Under the pieces are notes generated by a model that was not told the origin of the DNA, made no database searches, and saw only the letters and a program-made list of their open reading frames with translations. Shown in pieces: positions 1-9,212 of a stretch of DNA of 64,000 bases; positions within the stretch are counted from its first letter, which is position 1; each line of letters begins with the position of its first letter. Location of the stretch: assembly GCF_018137985.1 (NCBI RefSeq), contig NZ_CP073084.1:1860001-1924000 (forward strand), written 5' to 3'. Made by a program: the position numbers and the translations under genes. This stretch comes from Streptococcus oriscaviae (GTDB lineage: Bacteria; Bacillota; Bacilli; Lactobacillales; Streptococcaceae).

Positions 1-2
1 TA

Positions 3-1394
3 TTTCAAACTTATATGACCGCATTCTTAGCTTTAAGAGGAGTAAATTTAAGTGTTCTCGCAGGATTATTATTGATTCTAAAGTTAATTGATGCCTTCAA
101 TGACATCCTATTTGGATTTTGGGTTGACAAAATTCAACTCAGTCAAATTCAAAGTCTAAAACGTATCGTTGGGGATGGAAAATATCTTCCTTGGTTCAAG
201 CTGACATTTTTCTTATTCCCTCTGTTCACAATAGTATTTTATTCTATGCCAAATTCACTTCCTGAATGGGCTAAACTGGCATGGTTTATTGTTTCCTATC
301 TATTTTATGATTTCTCATGTACCTTAATTGAAACACCAATGAGTAGCCTAGTTTTGACTCTTACTGACGTGACTGATGAACGTAACAGAATTCTTACAGT
401 CAGAGGAATTGTTACAGTAATCGCAGTAGTACTACTTTCAATTGTCTCAACATTATTGGTAGATCCAAAAGTCGGATTGGGGTTGACATTCTCGAAAAGT
501 GCGATTCTCCTAGTATCAGTATGTTTGATCATGATGTTACCTTTAGTAAAAAATGGCAAAGAGTACAATATAAAACTCAAAAATACGGAGTTAGAAGAGA
601 ATGAAACTTATACCTTAAAGGACATGTGGAATTGTGTAAAAGTGAATAAGTATATGGCAATTTTCTTGTCTTCTTCACTCATTATAGGTGTTACAGCTAC
701 TGCAACAGCTGTAGGCTCATTGGCTTCTTTCTATCTCTTTGATGGAAACACCGCCATCGTTCAACTTCCATTATTGCTCGCTTTCATTCCTGGAATTCTA
801 ATCAGTAGTCAGGGAGATAAGATTGCTAAGAAATTCGGTCGTAAAAACTCCATGGTTGGTTTAAGCTTCTTCTTTGGAGCTACCTTTATATTGCAATACT
901 TTCTAGGTTACAAAAATTTAGTGATTTTCATTACTTTGGGGGTATTAGCTGGACTTGCAAATTCACTTAGATATGTATTTCAAAATTTTATTGCACCTGA
1001 TACTATTGAATTTACACGCTATAAAACAGGAAAAGATTGTTCAGGCATATTTTATGCACTCAATTCTTTTGTAAATAAGGCAACGAATGGTATTGGAGCT
1101 AGTATTGGCCTATTGATTTTAGGTTTGTTTGGATGGAACGAAATTAAAGCTGGAAGCTATCAAGAACTACTTGAAATGGGGACAAAAATAGGAGAAGCAG
1201 CCTATCAAACACCTCAGGCTATTCATGGTATGTGGGTAGTATATACATTGATTCCTGGTCTCGGATTTATTCTAGCAGCAATTACATTAATGTTTTATAA
1301 GTTAGATGATGGGGATGCTGAATTAATGGCGAAATGTAATTCAGGTGAGATCACAAGACAGGAATGCGAGCAGCAATTGTCAAAAACCTACTAA
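3..1394 (+). CDS. GPH-family (MFS) glycoside:cation symporter, N-terminus cut by window edge
   Basis: This is a polytopic membrane protein of the glycoside-pentoside-hexuronide symporter type. The reading frame is open to the left edge. The first in-frame ATG (position 15) already lies inside the family's first conserved membrane block (LIDAFNDILFGFWVDK resembles the usual DAxxDPxxGxxxDR motif), so the true start is probably some tens of codons upstream. Alternating hydrophobic segments run to about residue 440, followed by a short hydrophilic tail. It lies 109 bp ahead of a GH3 glycosidase on the same strand, which suggests it imports that enzyme's substrate. The substrate cannot be read from sequence; a beta-glucoside is the inference. 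Confidence 0.85.
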   Translation, partial: FQTYMTAFLALRGVNLSVLAGLLLILKLIDAFNDILFGFWVDKIQLSQIQSLKRIVGDGKYLPWFKLTFFLFPLFTIVFYSMPNSLPEWAKLAWFIVSYLFYDFSCTLIETPMSSLVLTLTDVTDERNRILTVRGIVTVIAVVLLSIVSTLLVDPKVGLGLTFSKSAILLVSVCLIMMLPLVKNGKEYNIKLKNTELEENETYTLKDMWNCVKVNKYMAIFLSSSLIIGVTATATAVGSLASFYLFDGNTAIVQLPLLLAFIPGILISSQGDKIAKKFGRKNSMVGLSFFFGATFILQYFLGYKNLVIFITLGVLAGLANSLRYVFQNFIAPDTIEFTRYKTGKDCSGIFYALNSFVNKATNGIGASIGLLILGLFGWNEIKAGSYQELLEMGTKIGEAAYQTPQAIHGMWVVYTLIPGLGFILAAITLMFYKLDDGDAELMAKCNSGEITRQECEQQLSKTY

Positions 1395-1503
1395 TGGCTC
1401 AATGAAATGAAAATCTTAACAAAAATTTGTTTTACAAATGTAAAAGCTTTTCAATATTTGAACAACAGTTTTAATATCTAAAGGGAAAGTAGAGGAAATC
1501 AAA

Positions 1504-3951
1504 ATGACACTTCAAGCACATGAAGAAGAACATTATCAGAAATTAAGGGAATTGACTCCAGAATGTATGGTTTTATTGAAATCAAATGAAGACTTTCCGC
1601 TAGATGGTCCACAACTGATTGATTTGTACGGAAATGGCGCAAGACGTACAATAAAAGGAGGAACCGGTTCAGGTGATGTAAATGTACGGCATTTTACAAC
1701 GATTGAAGAAGGGTTGTTGAATGCAGGATTCAAAATTGGGACAACTACTTGGTTAGATAGCTATGATGAAATTTGGCAGAAAGCTCATAGTGAATTTTGC
1801 GATAACATCAAGAATCGGATTGAAAAAGAAGGTATCACAGCAATTATGCTCGGTATTGGTGCAGTTATGCCAGAACCAGAGTATGAGCTTGCAACAAATG
1901 GAAATGCCGATACGGCTATCTATGTGTTAGCAAGGGTGAGTGGCGAAGGTTCGGATCGTGAGGCAGTAAAAGGAGACTTTCAATTAACAACTACCGAAAT
2001 TAATACGATTTGTCATTTACAAGAAACCTACGAAAAGTTCATTTTGGTTCTAAATGTTGGTGGTGTGGTTGATTTATCTCCAATCGTAGATAAAGTTGAA
2101 AATATTCTACTTATCTCACAGACAGGTATTGCAATTGGAGATGGCTTTGCGGATGTTCTGTTAGGTCATGCATACCCTTCAGGAAAATTGACAACTACTT
2201 GGGCAAAATATGAAGACTATCCTCAAATTGGTGATTTCGCAGAAATTGATGACACTCGATATAAAGAAGGGATTTATGTAGGGTATCGATACTTTGATAC
2301 AGTACAAACTACACCTGTATTCTCGTTTGGTTTTGGGAAAACATATACAACTTTTGATTGGGAAGTCAGTGAAATTAGTCGTAATAAGACTGAAATTCGT
2401 CTGGTAACAGAAATTACAAATACAGGCGAATTTAAAGGAAAAGAGGTCTTACAGCTATATGTATCAGTTCCTAGCGGAAAAATCGATCAACCATTCCAAA
2501 CACTTGCAGCTTTTAAAAAGTCCAAAGAACTACAACCAGGTGAAAGTGAAACACTGATATTAACATTCGATATTCGTGATTTGGCGTCCTTTGATACTAA
2601 AAGTTCTTCAAAAATATTGGAGAGCGGAAGTTATATTGTTCGATTAGGAAATACAAGTAACCAAACTGAACCAGTGGCGGTCATTAACATTTCCTCACGA
2701 ACACTAGTTCAAAAACTTTCAGATGCAGGTGGACAGCCTGATTTTGAAGATTGGATCCCTAATCAGAACATTCAGGATGATGTGTTACCAGATTTACCAA
2801 TCATACAAATAAACTCAGATGAAATTCCTCAAATAGTTAATGAAACACATAGCAGTGATCAGAATATTCGTGATTTTGTGCAAGGATTAACAAATGAAGA
2901 ATTAGCATATATCTGTCTTGGTGGCTTTGAAGATAGTGGAAATAATAGCTTTATAGGAAATGCAGGCAGAAAAGTTGCGGGTGCAGCAGGAGAAACTACT
3001 TCGAAAATTGAGAATCTACCTGCACTAGTAATGGCTGATGGACCTGCTGGACTACGGCTTTCGAGAAAATACTATCGAGATGAAACAGGTGCCTATAGTC
3101 TTGACACAGGTTCTTTTGAATCATTGATGGAAGTGCTTCCGGATTCAATGATTCAACTCTTGGGCCTTGATAAGATGAAAGAACAAAAAATTGTCGGTGA
3201 AGTTTTTGAACAATATTGCTCGGCAATTCCAATCGGAACAGCAATCGGACAGAGTTGGAATACTGACTTAGCAGAGCAAGTTGGTAATCTAGTCGGTAAG
3301 GAAATGAAAATTTTTGGTATTCATATTTGGTTGGCTCCTGCCTTGAATATTCACCGAAATCCTTTGTGCGGAAGGAATTTTGAATATTACTCAGAAGACC
3401 CATTGATTAGTGGAAAGATGGCAGCTGCGATTACTATCGGGGTTCAAAAACTAGATAAGTTAGGGGTTTCAATCAAACATTTCTGTTGTAATAACCAAGA
3501 GACGAACCGAATGTGGAATAATTCAATTGTAAGTCAGCGTGCATTGCGTGATTTGTACCTAAAAGGGTTCGAGATTGCTATCAGAGAGAGTGATCCTGCA
3601 ACAGTTATGTCCTCCTACAATTTATTAAATGGTGAACATGCATCTCAAAGAGAAGATATACTAGAGACTATTTTACGTAAAGAATGGGGATACAAAGGTT
3701 TAGTCATGTCAGACTGGGTAACAGCGGGACTTTCAGGAAAAAGTAAAAATACATATCCATCAGCAATTGCTTCGGGAAGTATTAAAGCTGGCAATGATTT
3801 GATGATGCCAGGTGGAGTTCACGATTTCCAAGATTTAATGAAAGCACTGAACTCAACTGAAGTCACCTACCCAATTACAAGGGTAGAATTGGAAAGAAGT
3901 GCTACAAGGGTAATTGAATTAATTGTAAAATTATCAGGAAAAAATATCTAG
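1504..3951 (+). CDS. GH3 beta-glucosidase with reversed domain order
   Basis: Glycoside hydrolase family 3 enzyme, 815 aa, cytoplasmic (no signal peptide). The order is permuted. A GH3 C-terminal-type domain (about 20-255, ending KEGIYVGYRYFD) comes first, then a fibronectin-III-like domain (about 285-400), a linker, and last the catalytic TIM-barrel domain (about 450-815). The barrel carries MADGPAGLR, the substrate-binding KHFCCNNQETNR and the nucleophile motif VMSDW (Asp737). Such swapped GH3 enzymes are known from Firmicutes and act on beta-glucosides. The region where the acid/base Glu would lie in the C-type domain (around VSGEGSDR) is recognisable: the usual ESEGxDR reads GEGSDR, so a Glu remains there. 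The ATG has a modest upstream AG-rich ribosome-binding region. It is probably co-transcribed with the symporter before it, and a hairpin follows the stop. Confidence 0.88.
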   Translation: MTLQAHEEEHYQKLRELTPECMVLLKSNEDFPLDGPQLIDLYGNGARRTIKGGTGSGDVNVRHFTTIEEGLLNAGFKIGTTTWLDSYDEIWQKAHSEFCDNIKNRIEKEGITAIMLGIGAVMPEPEYELATNGNADTAIYVLARVSGEGSDREAVKGDFQLTTTEINTICHLQETYEKFILVLNVGGVVDLSPIVDKVENILLISQTGIAIGDGFADVLLGHAYPSGKLTTTWAKYEDYPQIGDFAEIDDTRYKEGIYVGYRYFDTVQTTPVFSFGFGKTYTTFDWEVSEISRNKTEIRLVTEITNTGEFKGKEVLQLYVSVPSGKIDQPFQTLAAFKKSKELQPGESETLILTFDIRDLASFDTKSSSKILESGSYIVRLGNTSNQTEPVAVINISSRTLVQKLSDAGGQPDFEDWIPNQNIQDDVLPDLPIIQINSDEIPQIVNETHSSDQNIRDFVQGLTNEELAYICLGGFEDSGNNSFIGNAGRKVAGAAGETTSKIENLPALVMADGPAGLRLSRKYYRDETGAYSLDTGSFESLMEVLPDSMIQLLGLDKMKEQKIVGEVFEQYCSAIPIGTAIGQSWNTDLAEQVGNLVGKEMKIFGIHIWLAPALNIHRNPLCGRNFEYYSEDPLISGKMAAAITIGVQKLDKLGVSIKHFCCNNQETNRMWNNSIVSQRALRDLYLKGFEIAIRESDPATVMSSYNLLNGEHASQREDILETILRKEWGYKGLVMSDWVTAGLSGKSKNTYPSAIASGSIKAGNDLMMPGGVHDFQDLMKALNSTEVTYPITRVELERSATRVIELIVKLSGKNI

Positions 3952-4375
3952 AATTTATACTTTAACCTTCGGTTACAAGCCGAAGGTTGAAGTGTTTTAT
4001 CCTGTTTAATAACTGATAAGACTGTAACTCAAAAAGGTCATGCTTGATAAAATCAGTTAGCTGTTATGTCAATTATTGAACCAGAACTCGTTTCGGCTAA
4101 GTCTACGGCTCTATCTGTGGTATTTAGTCTGGATAATCTGAATCGCGAGTGAAATGATGCTTACCCTAGTTTACTAAGGTATAACTAAGAAATTATTTGA
4201 TTCAATTTTGTGAAGACAGTTTCTATCATTATTACCAAGTCTATGAACAAATAGAAAGTATTAAAGTGAGCAAATTAAGTTACTTTAATATATTTTCGTA
4301 TTTATTGTTTTATATAAACCTAGTTTATAAGAAGATAAAACTATGGATGTCTAGTTAATTTCAAGGAGAAAATAA
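3952..4375. other. 424-bp intergenic stretch between the two GH3 genes
   Basis: It holds a hairpin just after the first GH3 gene (see the terminator entry). Near 4260-4289 there is an inverted repeat with 8-bp arms (ATTAAAGT / ACTTTAAT, 14-nt loop) that could be an operator for the next GH3 gene. An AT-rich promoter-like stretch (TTGTTT then ATAAGA, 16-nt spacing) lies around 4307-4335. No reading frame worth calling is seen, and the middle (about 4080-4150) resembles nothing I recognise. Confidence 0.5.
3964..4000 (+). terminator. Hairpin terminator after the reversed GH3 gene
   Basis: Perfect 9-bp stem AACCTTCGG / CCGAAGGTT with a 7-nt loop, starting 13 bases after the stop codon. The following bases are only moderately T-rich (GTTTTATCCTGTTT), so termination may be partial. 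The same CCTTCGG/CCGAAGG stem recurs at about 6782 and 16270. Confidence 0.6.
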
Positions 4376-6688
4376 ATGAAAGAAATTAAAGATATTGTAA
4401 AAAGTTTAACCTTAGAAGAAAAAGCAAGTCTTTGTCAAGGTTCTAGTTTTTGGGAAACAAAAGAGATTAAGGAGAAAGGAATTCCAGCCATTCTGATGAC
4501 AGATGGTCCTCATGGCTTACGAAAAGAGTCGGAAGAAAAAGATCAATATGGTATGAATTTGAGTTTACCAGCAACCTGCTTCCCAACAGCATCTTCCATC
4601 GCAAATTCATGGAATGAAGACCTCATTTGGCGTGTAGGTGAGGCACTGGGCAAGGAGTGTATTGCAGAAAATGTATCAATTCTGTTAGGACCGGGTGTCA
4701 ATATCAAACGAAGTCCCCTTTGCGGTAGAAACTTCGAGTATTTTTCTGAAGATCCTTATCTATCTTCACACATGGCAAAGAGTCAAATCTTAGGTATCCA
4801 AAGCATGGGTATAGGGGCGAGTCTCAAGCATTTTGCTGTTAATAACCAGGAAACACAACGGATGACCGTAGATGCAAAGGTTGATGAACGCACCTTACGA
4901 GAAATATATTTGGCAAGCTTTGAAACAGCGATAAAAATTGCAAAACCTTGGACCATTATGGCTGCCTACAATAAAGTCAATGGAGAATACTGTTGCGAAC
5001 ATTCACATCTACTGAATGAAATTCTTAGGGACGAATGGCAATATGACGGAGTCGTCCTATCAGACTGGGGAGCCACTAATAATCAAATTGTCGGAATTCA
5101 AAATGGGTTTGATTTGAGAATGCCTTTTAATGGCGATTATTACACCAAGGTTTTGATAGAAGCAGTGGAAACTGGGAAATTGGCCGAGTGTGTTTTAGAT
5201 AAAACAGTGACGAGGATTCTGACACTTGTGAAAAAATGTATAAAAAATGAATTAACCGCGACTTTTTCGAAGGAGGAACACCATCAACTTGCTGTGGAAG
5301 CTGCGATTGAAAGTGCAGTATTATTAAAAAATGAACACTCTACATTGCCCATAACTCGAAATACGAAGATTGCCATTATCGGAAGATTGGCACAACACAT
5401 TCGTTATCAAGGCGGTGGTAGTAGTCATGTCATTCCTAGTAAGTACAAAACGTTGCTAAATGTTCTTGAGGACGATTATCCAGATGTTGAGTACACATAT
5501 TCACCTGGCTACCGTCTAAAACAGGATGTGGACGATTCTCAATATATTTCAGAAGCGTTGATTGCAGCTGAGACAGTTGATGCAGTGCTGTTTTGTTTGG
5601 GCTTACCAAATACCTGGGAAAGTGAAGGATTGGACCGCAAGCATTTGGAAATTCCTAAAAACCAACAACATCTCCTCAAACAATTATCAGCCTTAAATAA
5701 ACCAATTATCTGCTTATTATTTTCTGGTTCTCCAGTAGAAATGCCTTGGTTAGGGAATGTTGAGTCGCTCTTATATTTCTCTACAGCTGGTCAAGGAATG
5801 TCTGAAGCTGCATGGAAATTAGTATTTGGGGAGAGAAATCCCTCGGGTAAACTTGCCGAAACTTTCCCAATTTCTCTATCTCACACACCAACGAGCTTGA
5901 CGTTTCCAGAGAAAGAGCAAGCAAACTATGCTGAAGGAATTTATGTGGGCTATAGATACTACGATAAGAAGAAAATATCTACCCTTTTTGATTTTGGTTT
6001 TGGGCTCTCTTATACAAGTTGGGAATACCAGAATTTAAATATCAGCCAATCTTGTCTGGATTTTACGAAGGAAGAAAGTCTGATTGTTTCTGTCGATGTG
6101 ACGAATACCGGATCAAGGGCAGGTCGAGAAATTGTACAACTATATGTGTCTAAAGAAGAACCAAAAGTGCACCGCCCAATAAAAGAATTAAAAGGCTTTA
6201 AAAAAGTGTTCTGTTTGCCAGGAGAAACTAAAACGGTAACCTTCATACTGGATAGGAGAAGTTTTGCATACTATGAAGAGAAAATCCATGATTGGTACGT
6301 AGAAGACGGAAACTATCTTATTATGATAGGCAAATCTGTAAGAGATATCGTTCAACAAGAAATCCTGAAAATAAATAACAATCCACTTCCGGTTATGTTT
6401 AGTCCACAAAGCACAGTCGGAGAAATCAGGGAACACCCTGCTGCAAGCGAAGTGTTGAAGGCAGTTTTCAGTAAAATGATGCCTCCGAAAAAAACGGAGA
6501 ATAAAACAGTTAATGACATAACTGATGAGGAAAATTTCACAGATAAAGCAATGGCTTATGATTCAATGGCAGAAGCTATGCCATTGATAAAAATTTCTGA
6601 CATGACTGCAGGACTAGTCACGATTGAAGCCATCTATCAGATAGTCGAGCAGCTAAATCAAGCAGTAATGAAGAGTCAAAGAAATTGA
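4376..6688 (+). CDS. GH3 beta-glucosidase, canonical domain order
   Basis: Family 3 glycoside hydrolase, 770 aa, no signal peptide, so intracellular. The catalytic barrel comes first (about 1-290) with MTDGPHGLR, CGRNFEYFSEDP, KHFAVNNQETQR and the nucleophile motif VLSDWGA (Asp230). The alpha/beta C-terminal domain (about 310-550) has WESEGLDR, whose Glu is the expected acid/base, and YAEGIYVGYRYYD. A fibronectin-III-like domain follows (about 580-680), then a C-terminal helical extension of roughly 90 residues. The start is supported by CAAGGAG 9 bases upstream. It probably releases glucose from aryl- or alkyl-beta-glucosides. It sits in the same sugar island as a rhamnosidase, which suggests work on rhamnosyl-glucosides; that link is inference. 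Confidence 0.92.
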   Translation: MKEIKDIVKSLTLEEKASLCQGSSFWETKEIKEKGIPAILMTDGPHGLRKESEEKDQYGMNLSLPATCFPTASSIANSWNEDLIWRVGEALGKECIAENVSILLGPGVNIKRSPLCGRNFEYFSEDPYLSSHMAKSQILGIQSMGIGASLKHFAVNNQETQRMTVDAKVDERTLREIYLASFETAIKIAKPWTIMAAYNKVNGEYCCEHSHLLNEILRDEWQYDGVVLSDWGATNNQIVGIQNGFDLRMPFNGDYYTKVLIEAVETGKLAECVLDKTVTRILTLVKKCIKNELTATFSKEEHHQLAVEAAIESAVLLKNEHSTLPITRNTKIAIIGRLAQHIRYQGGGSSHVIPSKYKTLLNVLEDDYPDVEYTYSPGYRLKQDVDDSQYISEALIAAETVDAVLFCLGLPNTWESEGLDRKHLEIPKNQQHLLKQLSALNKPIICLLFSGSPVEMPWLGNVESLLYFSTAGQGMSEAAWKLVFGERNPSGKLAETFPISLSHTPTSLTFPEKEQANYAEGIYVGYRYYDKKKISTLFDFGFGLSYTSWEYQNLNISQSCLDFTKEESLIVSVDVTNTGSRAGREIVQLYVSKEEPKVHRPIKELKGFKKVFCLPGETKTVTFILDRRSFAYYEEKIHDWYVEDGNYLIMIGKSVRDIVQQEILKINNNPLPVMFSPQSTVGEIREHPAASEVLKAVFSKMMPPKKTENKTVNDITDEENFTDKAMAYDSMAEAMPLIKISDMTAGLVTIEAIYQIVEQLNQAVMKSQRN

Positions 6689-6766
6689 GATAAAATACAC
6701 TGATATTGAACTGCTAATAGGGGATTGATTACATAGAATATTTTTTGTATATATAACAATCTGAAA

Positions 6767-6883
6767 TTATTCTCTTTCTACCTTCGGGCCATGGCCGAAG
6801 GTTTCTTTGTATTTTTCGTAAAAATAGGTTTTATTGTTGAATCCTGTAATTCTAATGACTATTGAAATAGAAGTTTGTTTGAA
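6767..6883 (-). pseudogene. 3'-end remnant of an AraC-family regulator gene
   Basis: Read on the minus strand, this stretch encodes GFNNKTYFY...KETFGHGPKVERE and a stop codon. That is the last ~25 residues of an AraC HTH domain. Over about 62 bases (6774-6835) it matches the 3' end of the intact AraC gene at 16264-16325 with a single mismatch that I can see. Upstream codons (towards 6883) are degraded and soon hit a stop. On the plus strand the same bases form a hairpin (ACCTTCGG / CCGAAGGT) followed by a T-rich run, so the fragment may now serve as the terminator of the GH3 gene upstream. Confidence 0.75.
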
Positions 6884-7084
6884 TTATACAAAATGAGTGC
6901 AAGCCATCGAATATACATCTCAAAATGAAAATGTATTTTGAACGTTAAGTCGGATTGTCTTTATTATTGTCAATGAACTATCTGTATATTTGATACAATT
7001 TATCATGAGAATTGTTCTTTATTAACACAACAATTTAACTTATAATTTGTTTATAAATTCACAAAAAACTAAAGGAGGTTGTCT
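6884..7084 (+). promoter_or_regulatory. Leader region of fucO
   Basis: About 200 AT-rich bases ahead of fucO. A run around 6990-7050 contains TTGATACAAT and several TATAAT-like hexamers (ACTTATAATTTG near 7040), but I cannot fix one promoter with confidence. The ribosome-binding site AAAGGAGG (7071-7078) lies 6 bases before the ATG at 7085. A TTG at 7079 is in frame but directly abuts that site, so ATG 7085 is the start. Confidence 0.45.
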
Positions 7085-8236
7085 ATGGCAACATTTTACG
7101 TTCCAGCGGTCAACTTGATTGGTCGCGGTTGTGTTAATGACATCGGTGGTTATGTCAAGGAATTGGGCTACAAAAAAGCCCTGCTTGTGACAGATGCATT
7201 TCTGCTGACAAGTGATATTCTAGCAAAAGTGACCAAGCCACTCGATGAAGTAGGTGTAGACTATGTGGTCTTCAGTCATGTGGATCCAAACCCAACCTGT
7301 AAAAATGTTTACGATGGTTTGGCTGTCCTGCAGGAAAATGACTGTGACTTTATCATCTCAGTTGGCGGCGGGTCTCCACAGGATGCGGCTAGCTGTATTT
7401 CCATCATGGCGACCAACGGTGGAAAACCGCAAGACTATGAAGGTCTTCATAAGTCTGAGAAAAAAGGGTTGCCAGTTGTAGCGATCAATACAACTGCAGG
7501 TACCTCAGCTGAGATTACGATTAACTATGTGATTACCGACGAAGACCGCAAGGTCAAAATGGTGATGGTGGACAAAAACAGTCTAGCTGTGATGTCTGTC
7601 AACGACCCTGAGCTCATGTTGTCCAAACCAGCGGCTCTTACTGCCGCAACAGGTATGGATGCCTTGACTCATGCCATTGAAGCCCTGGTGACACCAGGTG
7701 CCTACGGTGTGACCAAGAAACTGTCCATGGGTGCAATCGAGCTGATCAAAGAATACTTGCCACGTGCGGTCGAAAATGGTCAGGATATTGAGGCGCGTGA
7801 AGCCATGGTTCATGCCATTTTCCTTGGTGGCATGAGCTTTAACAATGCTGGTCTGGGTTATGTGCACTCCATGGCGCACCAACTGGGAGCTGTTTATGAC
7901 CTGCCACATGGTGTCTGCTGTGCCATGATTTTACCAATCATCGAGAAAGAAAATGCCAAACGGGTGCCAGCTGCCTTCCGTGATGTCGCAAAAGCTTTGG
8001 GACTGGACATTGCTGGTAAATCCGATGAAGAATGCGCAGACTACGCCATCGCACAAATTGAAGAATTGTCCGCTAAAGTTGGCATTCCGAAAAAATTGAC
8101 CGAGCTAGACATCAAAGAAGAAGACTTCGACTTTAAATACCTGTTTAAGAATGCCTTGATTGATGCCTGCGCACCAGGCAACCCATTCATGCCAACCTTG
8201 GAAGAAACAATCGCATTTTATAAAGAATTGTTTTGA
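7085..8236 (+). CDS. fucO: Lactaldehyde reductase (iron-containing alcohol dehydrogenase)
   Basis: Group III metal-dependent alcohol dehydrogenase, 383 aa, the usual family length. The N-terminal Rossmann part has SVGGGSPQDAAS (NAD binding). The metal-binding helical half has the GMDALTHAIEA, GLGYVHSMAHQLGAVYDLPHG block, whose His residues, with the Asp of MDALTH, bind iron. Role: reduce the L-lactaldehyde released by RhaD to 1,2-propanediol, which regenerates NAD+ under fermentation. The gene lies 10 kb from rhaBAD. The AraC remnant immediately upstream matches the end of the regulator next to rhaB, which suggests fucO and the rha genes were once closer. Its base composition is less AT-rich than that of the flanking glycosidase genes. 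Confidence 0.92.
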   Translation: MATFYVPAVNLIGRGCVNDIGGYVKELGYKKALLVTDAFLLTSDILAKVTKPLDEVGVDYVVFSHVDPNPTCKNVYDGLAVLQENDCDFIISVGGGSPQDAASCISIMATNGGKPQDYEGLHKSEKKGLPVVAINTTAGTSAEITINYVITDEDRKVKMVMVDKNSLAVMSVNDPELMLSKPAALTAATGMDALTHAIEALVTPGAYGVTKKLSMGAIELIKEYLPRAVENGQDIEAREAMVHAIFLGGMSFNNAGLGYVHSMAHQLGAVYDLPHGVCCAMILPIIEKENAKRVPAAFRDVAKALGLDIAGKSDEECADYAIAQIEELSAKVGIPKKLTELDIKEEDFDFKYLFKNALIDACAPGNPFMPTLEETIAFYKELF

Positions 8237-8265
8237 GAAATATGATAATTAAACAATATAAATGT

Positions 8266-8298
8266 AGTCGTTAGGATGAAATTCTTAGCGACTTTTTG
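8266..8298 (+). terminator. Terminator after fucO
   Basis: Stem AGTCGTTAG / TTAGCGACT (with G-T pairs) around a 9-nt loop, ending in TTTTT. It lies about 30 bases after the fucO stop. Confidence 0.7.
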
Positions 8299-8418
8299 TC
8301 ATTAGCTATAAAAGTTTGATTGGTGGTTGATAGGTTATATCAGTACAAATGTTTTTTTCAAATATATTCAAAAAAGCAGTGCCTGTTGGCTCTGCTTAAT
8401 ACTAATTTGAAATTGGAG

Positions 8419-9081
8419 CTATTTTTTTTGGATTTGCCATGCATTTTCTACTTCAGATAAAGTTAAGTCCTTGGTTGAAGTGAATATTTTGTTAGCATGA
8501 TTGAGTTCTGCTCCACCAACTGCGATTGAAAAAATATTTGCTGAATTTATTGCAGTAACACCTGCCACAGAATCTTCGATTGCAATACATTCTTCAGGTT
8601 CACATTGGATAGATTTGGCAGCCTCTAAAAAAATATCTGGTGCAGGTTTACCCTCAGTAATGTTTTCAGGGTTAACTATTGCTTGAAAAGACCTATCAAG
8701 TTCTAGTTTTTTAAGAATATATGGTCCATTTTTAGATGATGAAGCCAAAGCAAGTTTAATACCATTTCTTTGTAAATCTTGAATAAATGTTTCAATACCA
8801 GGGAGTATATTTTTTGGAGTAAGTTTTTCAAGTGATTCGACATACAATAAATTTTTCTCTTCACAGAGTTTCATAAAGTCATAATCAGAGATTGAAATTT
8901 TCAGGTATTTTAAAATGACTCGAAGAGAATCTTCTCGACTAACACCTTTTGTTTTTTCCTCAATAGAATCAGGGAGATTAAGCCCGAAGTGCTTAAAAAT
9001 AATTTGCTTCCATGCATTGAAGTGTAACGGAGCAGTATCCGCAATCACACCGTCTAAATCAAAAAGAGCACCTTTAAACAT
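8419..9081 (-). CDS. pgmB: Beta-phosphoglucomutase-like HAD phosphatase
   Basis: HAD-superfamily protein, 220 aa, very close in layout to lactococcal beta-phosphoglucomutase. Motif I is FDLDGVIADT (nucleophile Asp8, general acid/base Asp10). The cap domain carries the family signature KGVSREDSL. Motif II is ALASSSKNGP, motif III Lys is in EGKPAPDIF, and motif IV is IEDSVAGV. The expected reaction is beta-glucose-1-phosphate to glucose-6-phosphate. Such an enzyme normally works with a glycoside phosphorylase of the maltose, trehalose or kojibiose type, and none is visible nearby. It is transcribed against the flow of the island and lies downstream of the AraC gene on the same strand, 131 bp away. 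The start ATG has a GGAGAG site upstream. Confidence 0.85.
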   Translation of the reverse strand: MFKGALFDLDGVIADTAPLHFNAWKQIIFKHFGLNLPDSIEEKTKGVSREDSLRVILKYLKISISDYDFMKLCEEKNLLYVESLEKLTPKNILPGIETFIQDLQRNGIKLALASSSKNGPYILKKLELDRSFQAIVNPENITEGKPAPDIFLEAAKSIQCEPEECIAIEDSVAGVTAINSANIFSIAVGGAELNHANKIFTSTKDLTLSEVENAWQIQKK

Positions 9082-9212
9082 AATATTTTCTCTCCATCTT
9101 TAATTTTTACTTACTTCATTATAGTATTAAAAGAAGAGAGGATTCAATCACTTCTGAACAGATAATTATGCTCTTTTTACAGTTTATTAAATGACTATGG
9201 AAGAATAGATGG

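Noticed and set aside
1439..1453. CRE-like TGTAAAAGCTTTTCA before the first GH3 gene
   Set aside because: The central CG of the CcpA consensus is replaced by AG-C, so it is only a near match in AT-rich DNA.
2996..3403. 135-codon minus-strand frame inside the first GH3 gene
   Set aside because: Antisense shadow of conserved GH3 catalytic-domain sequence; no start site.
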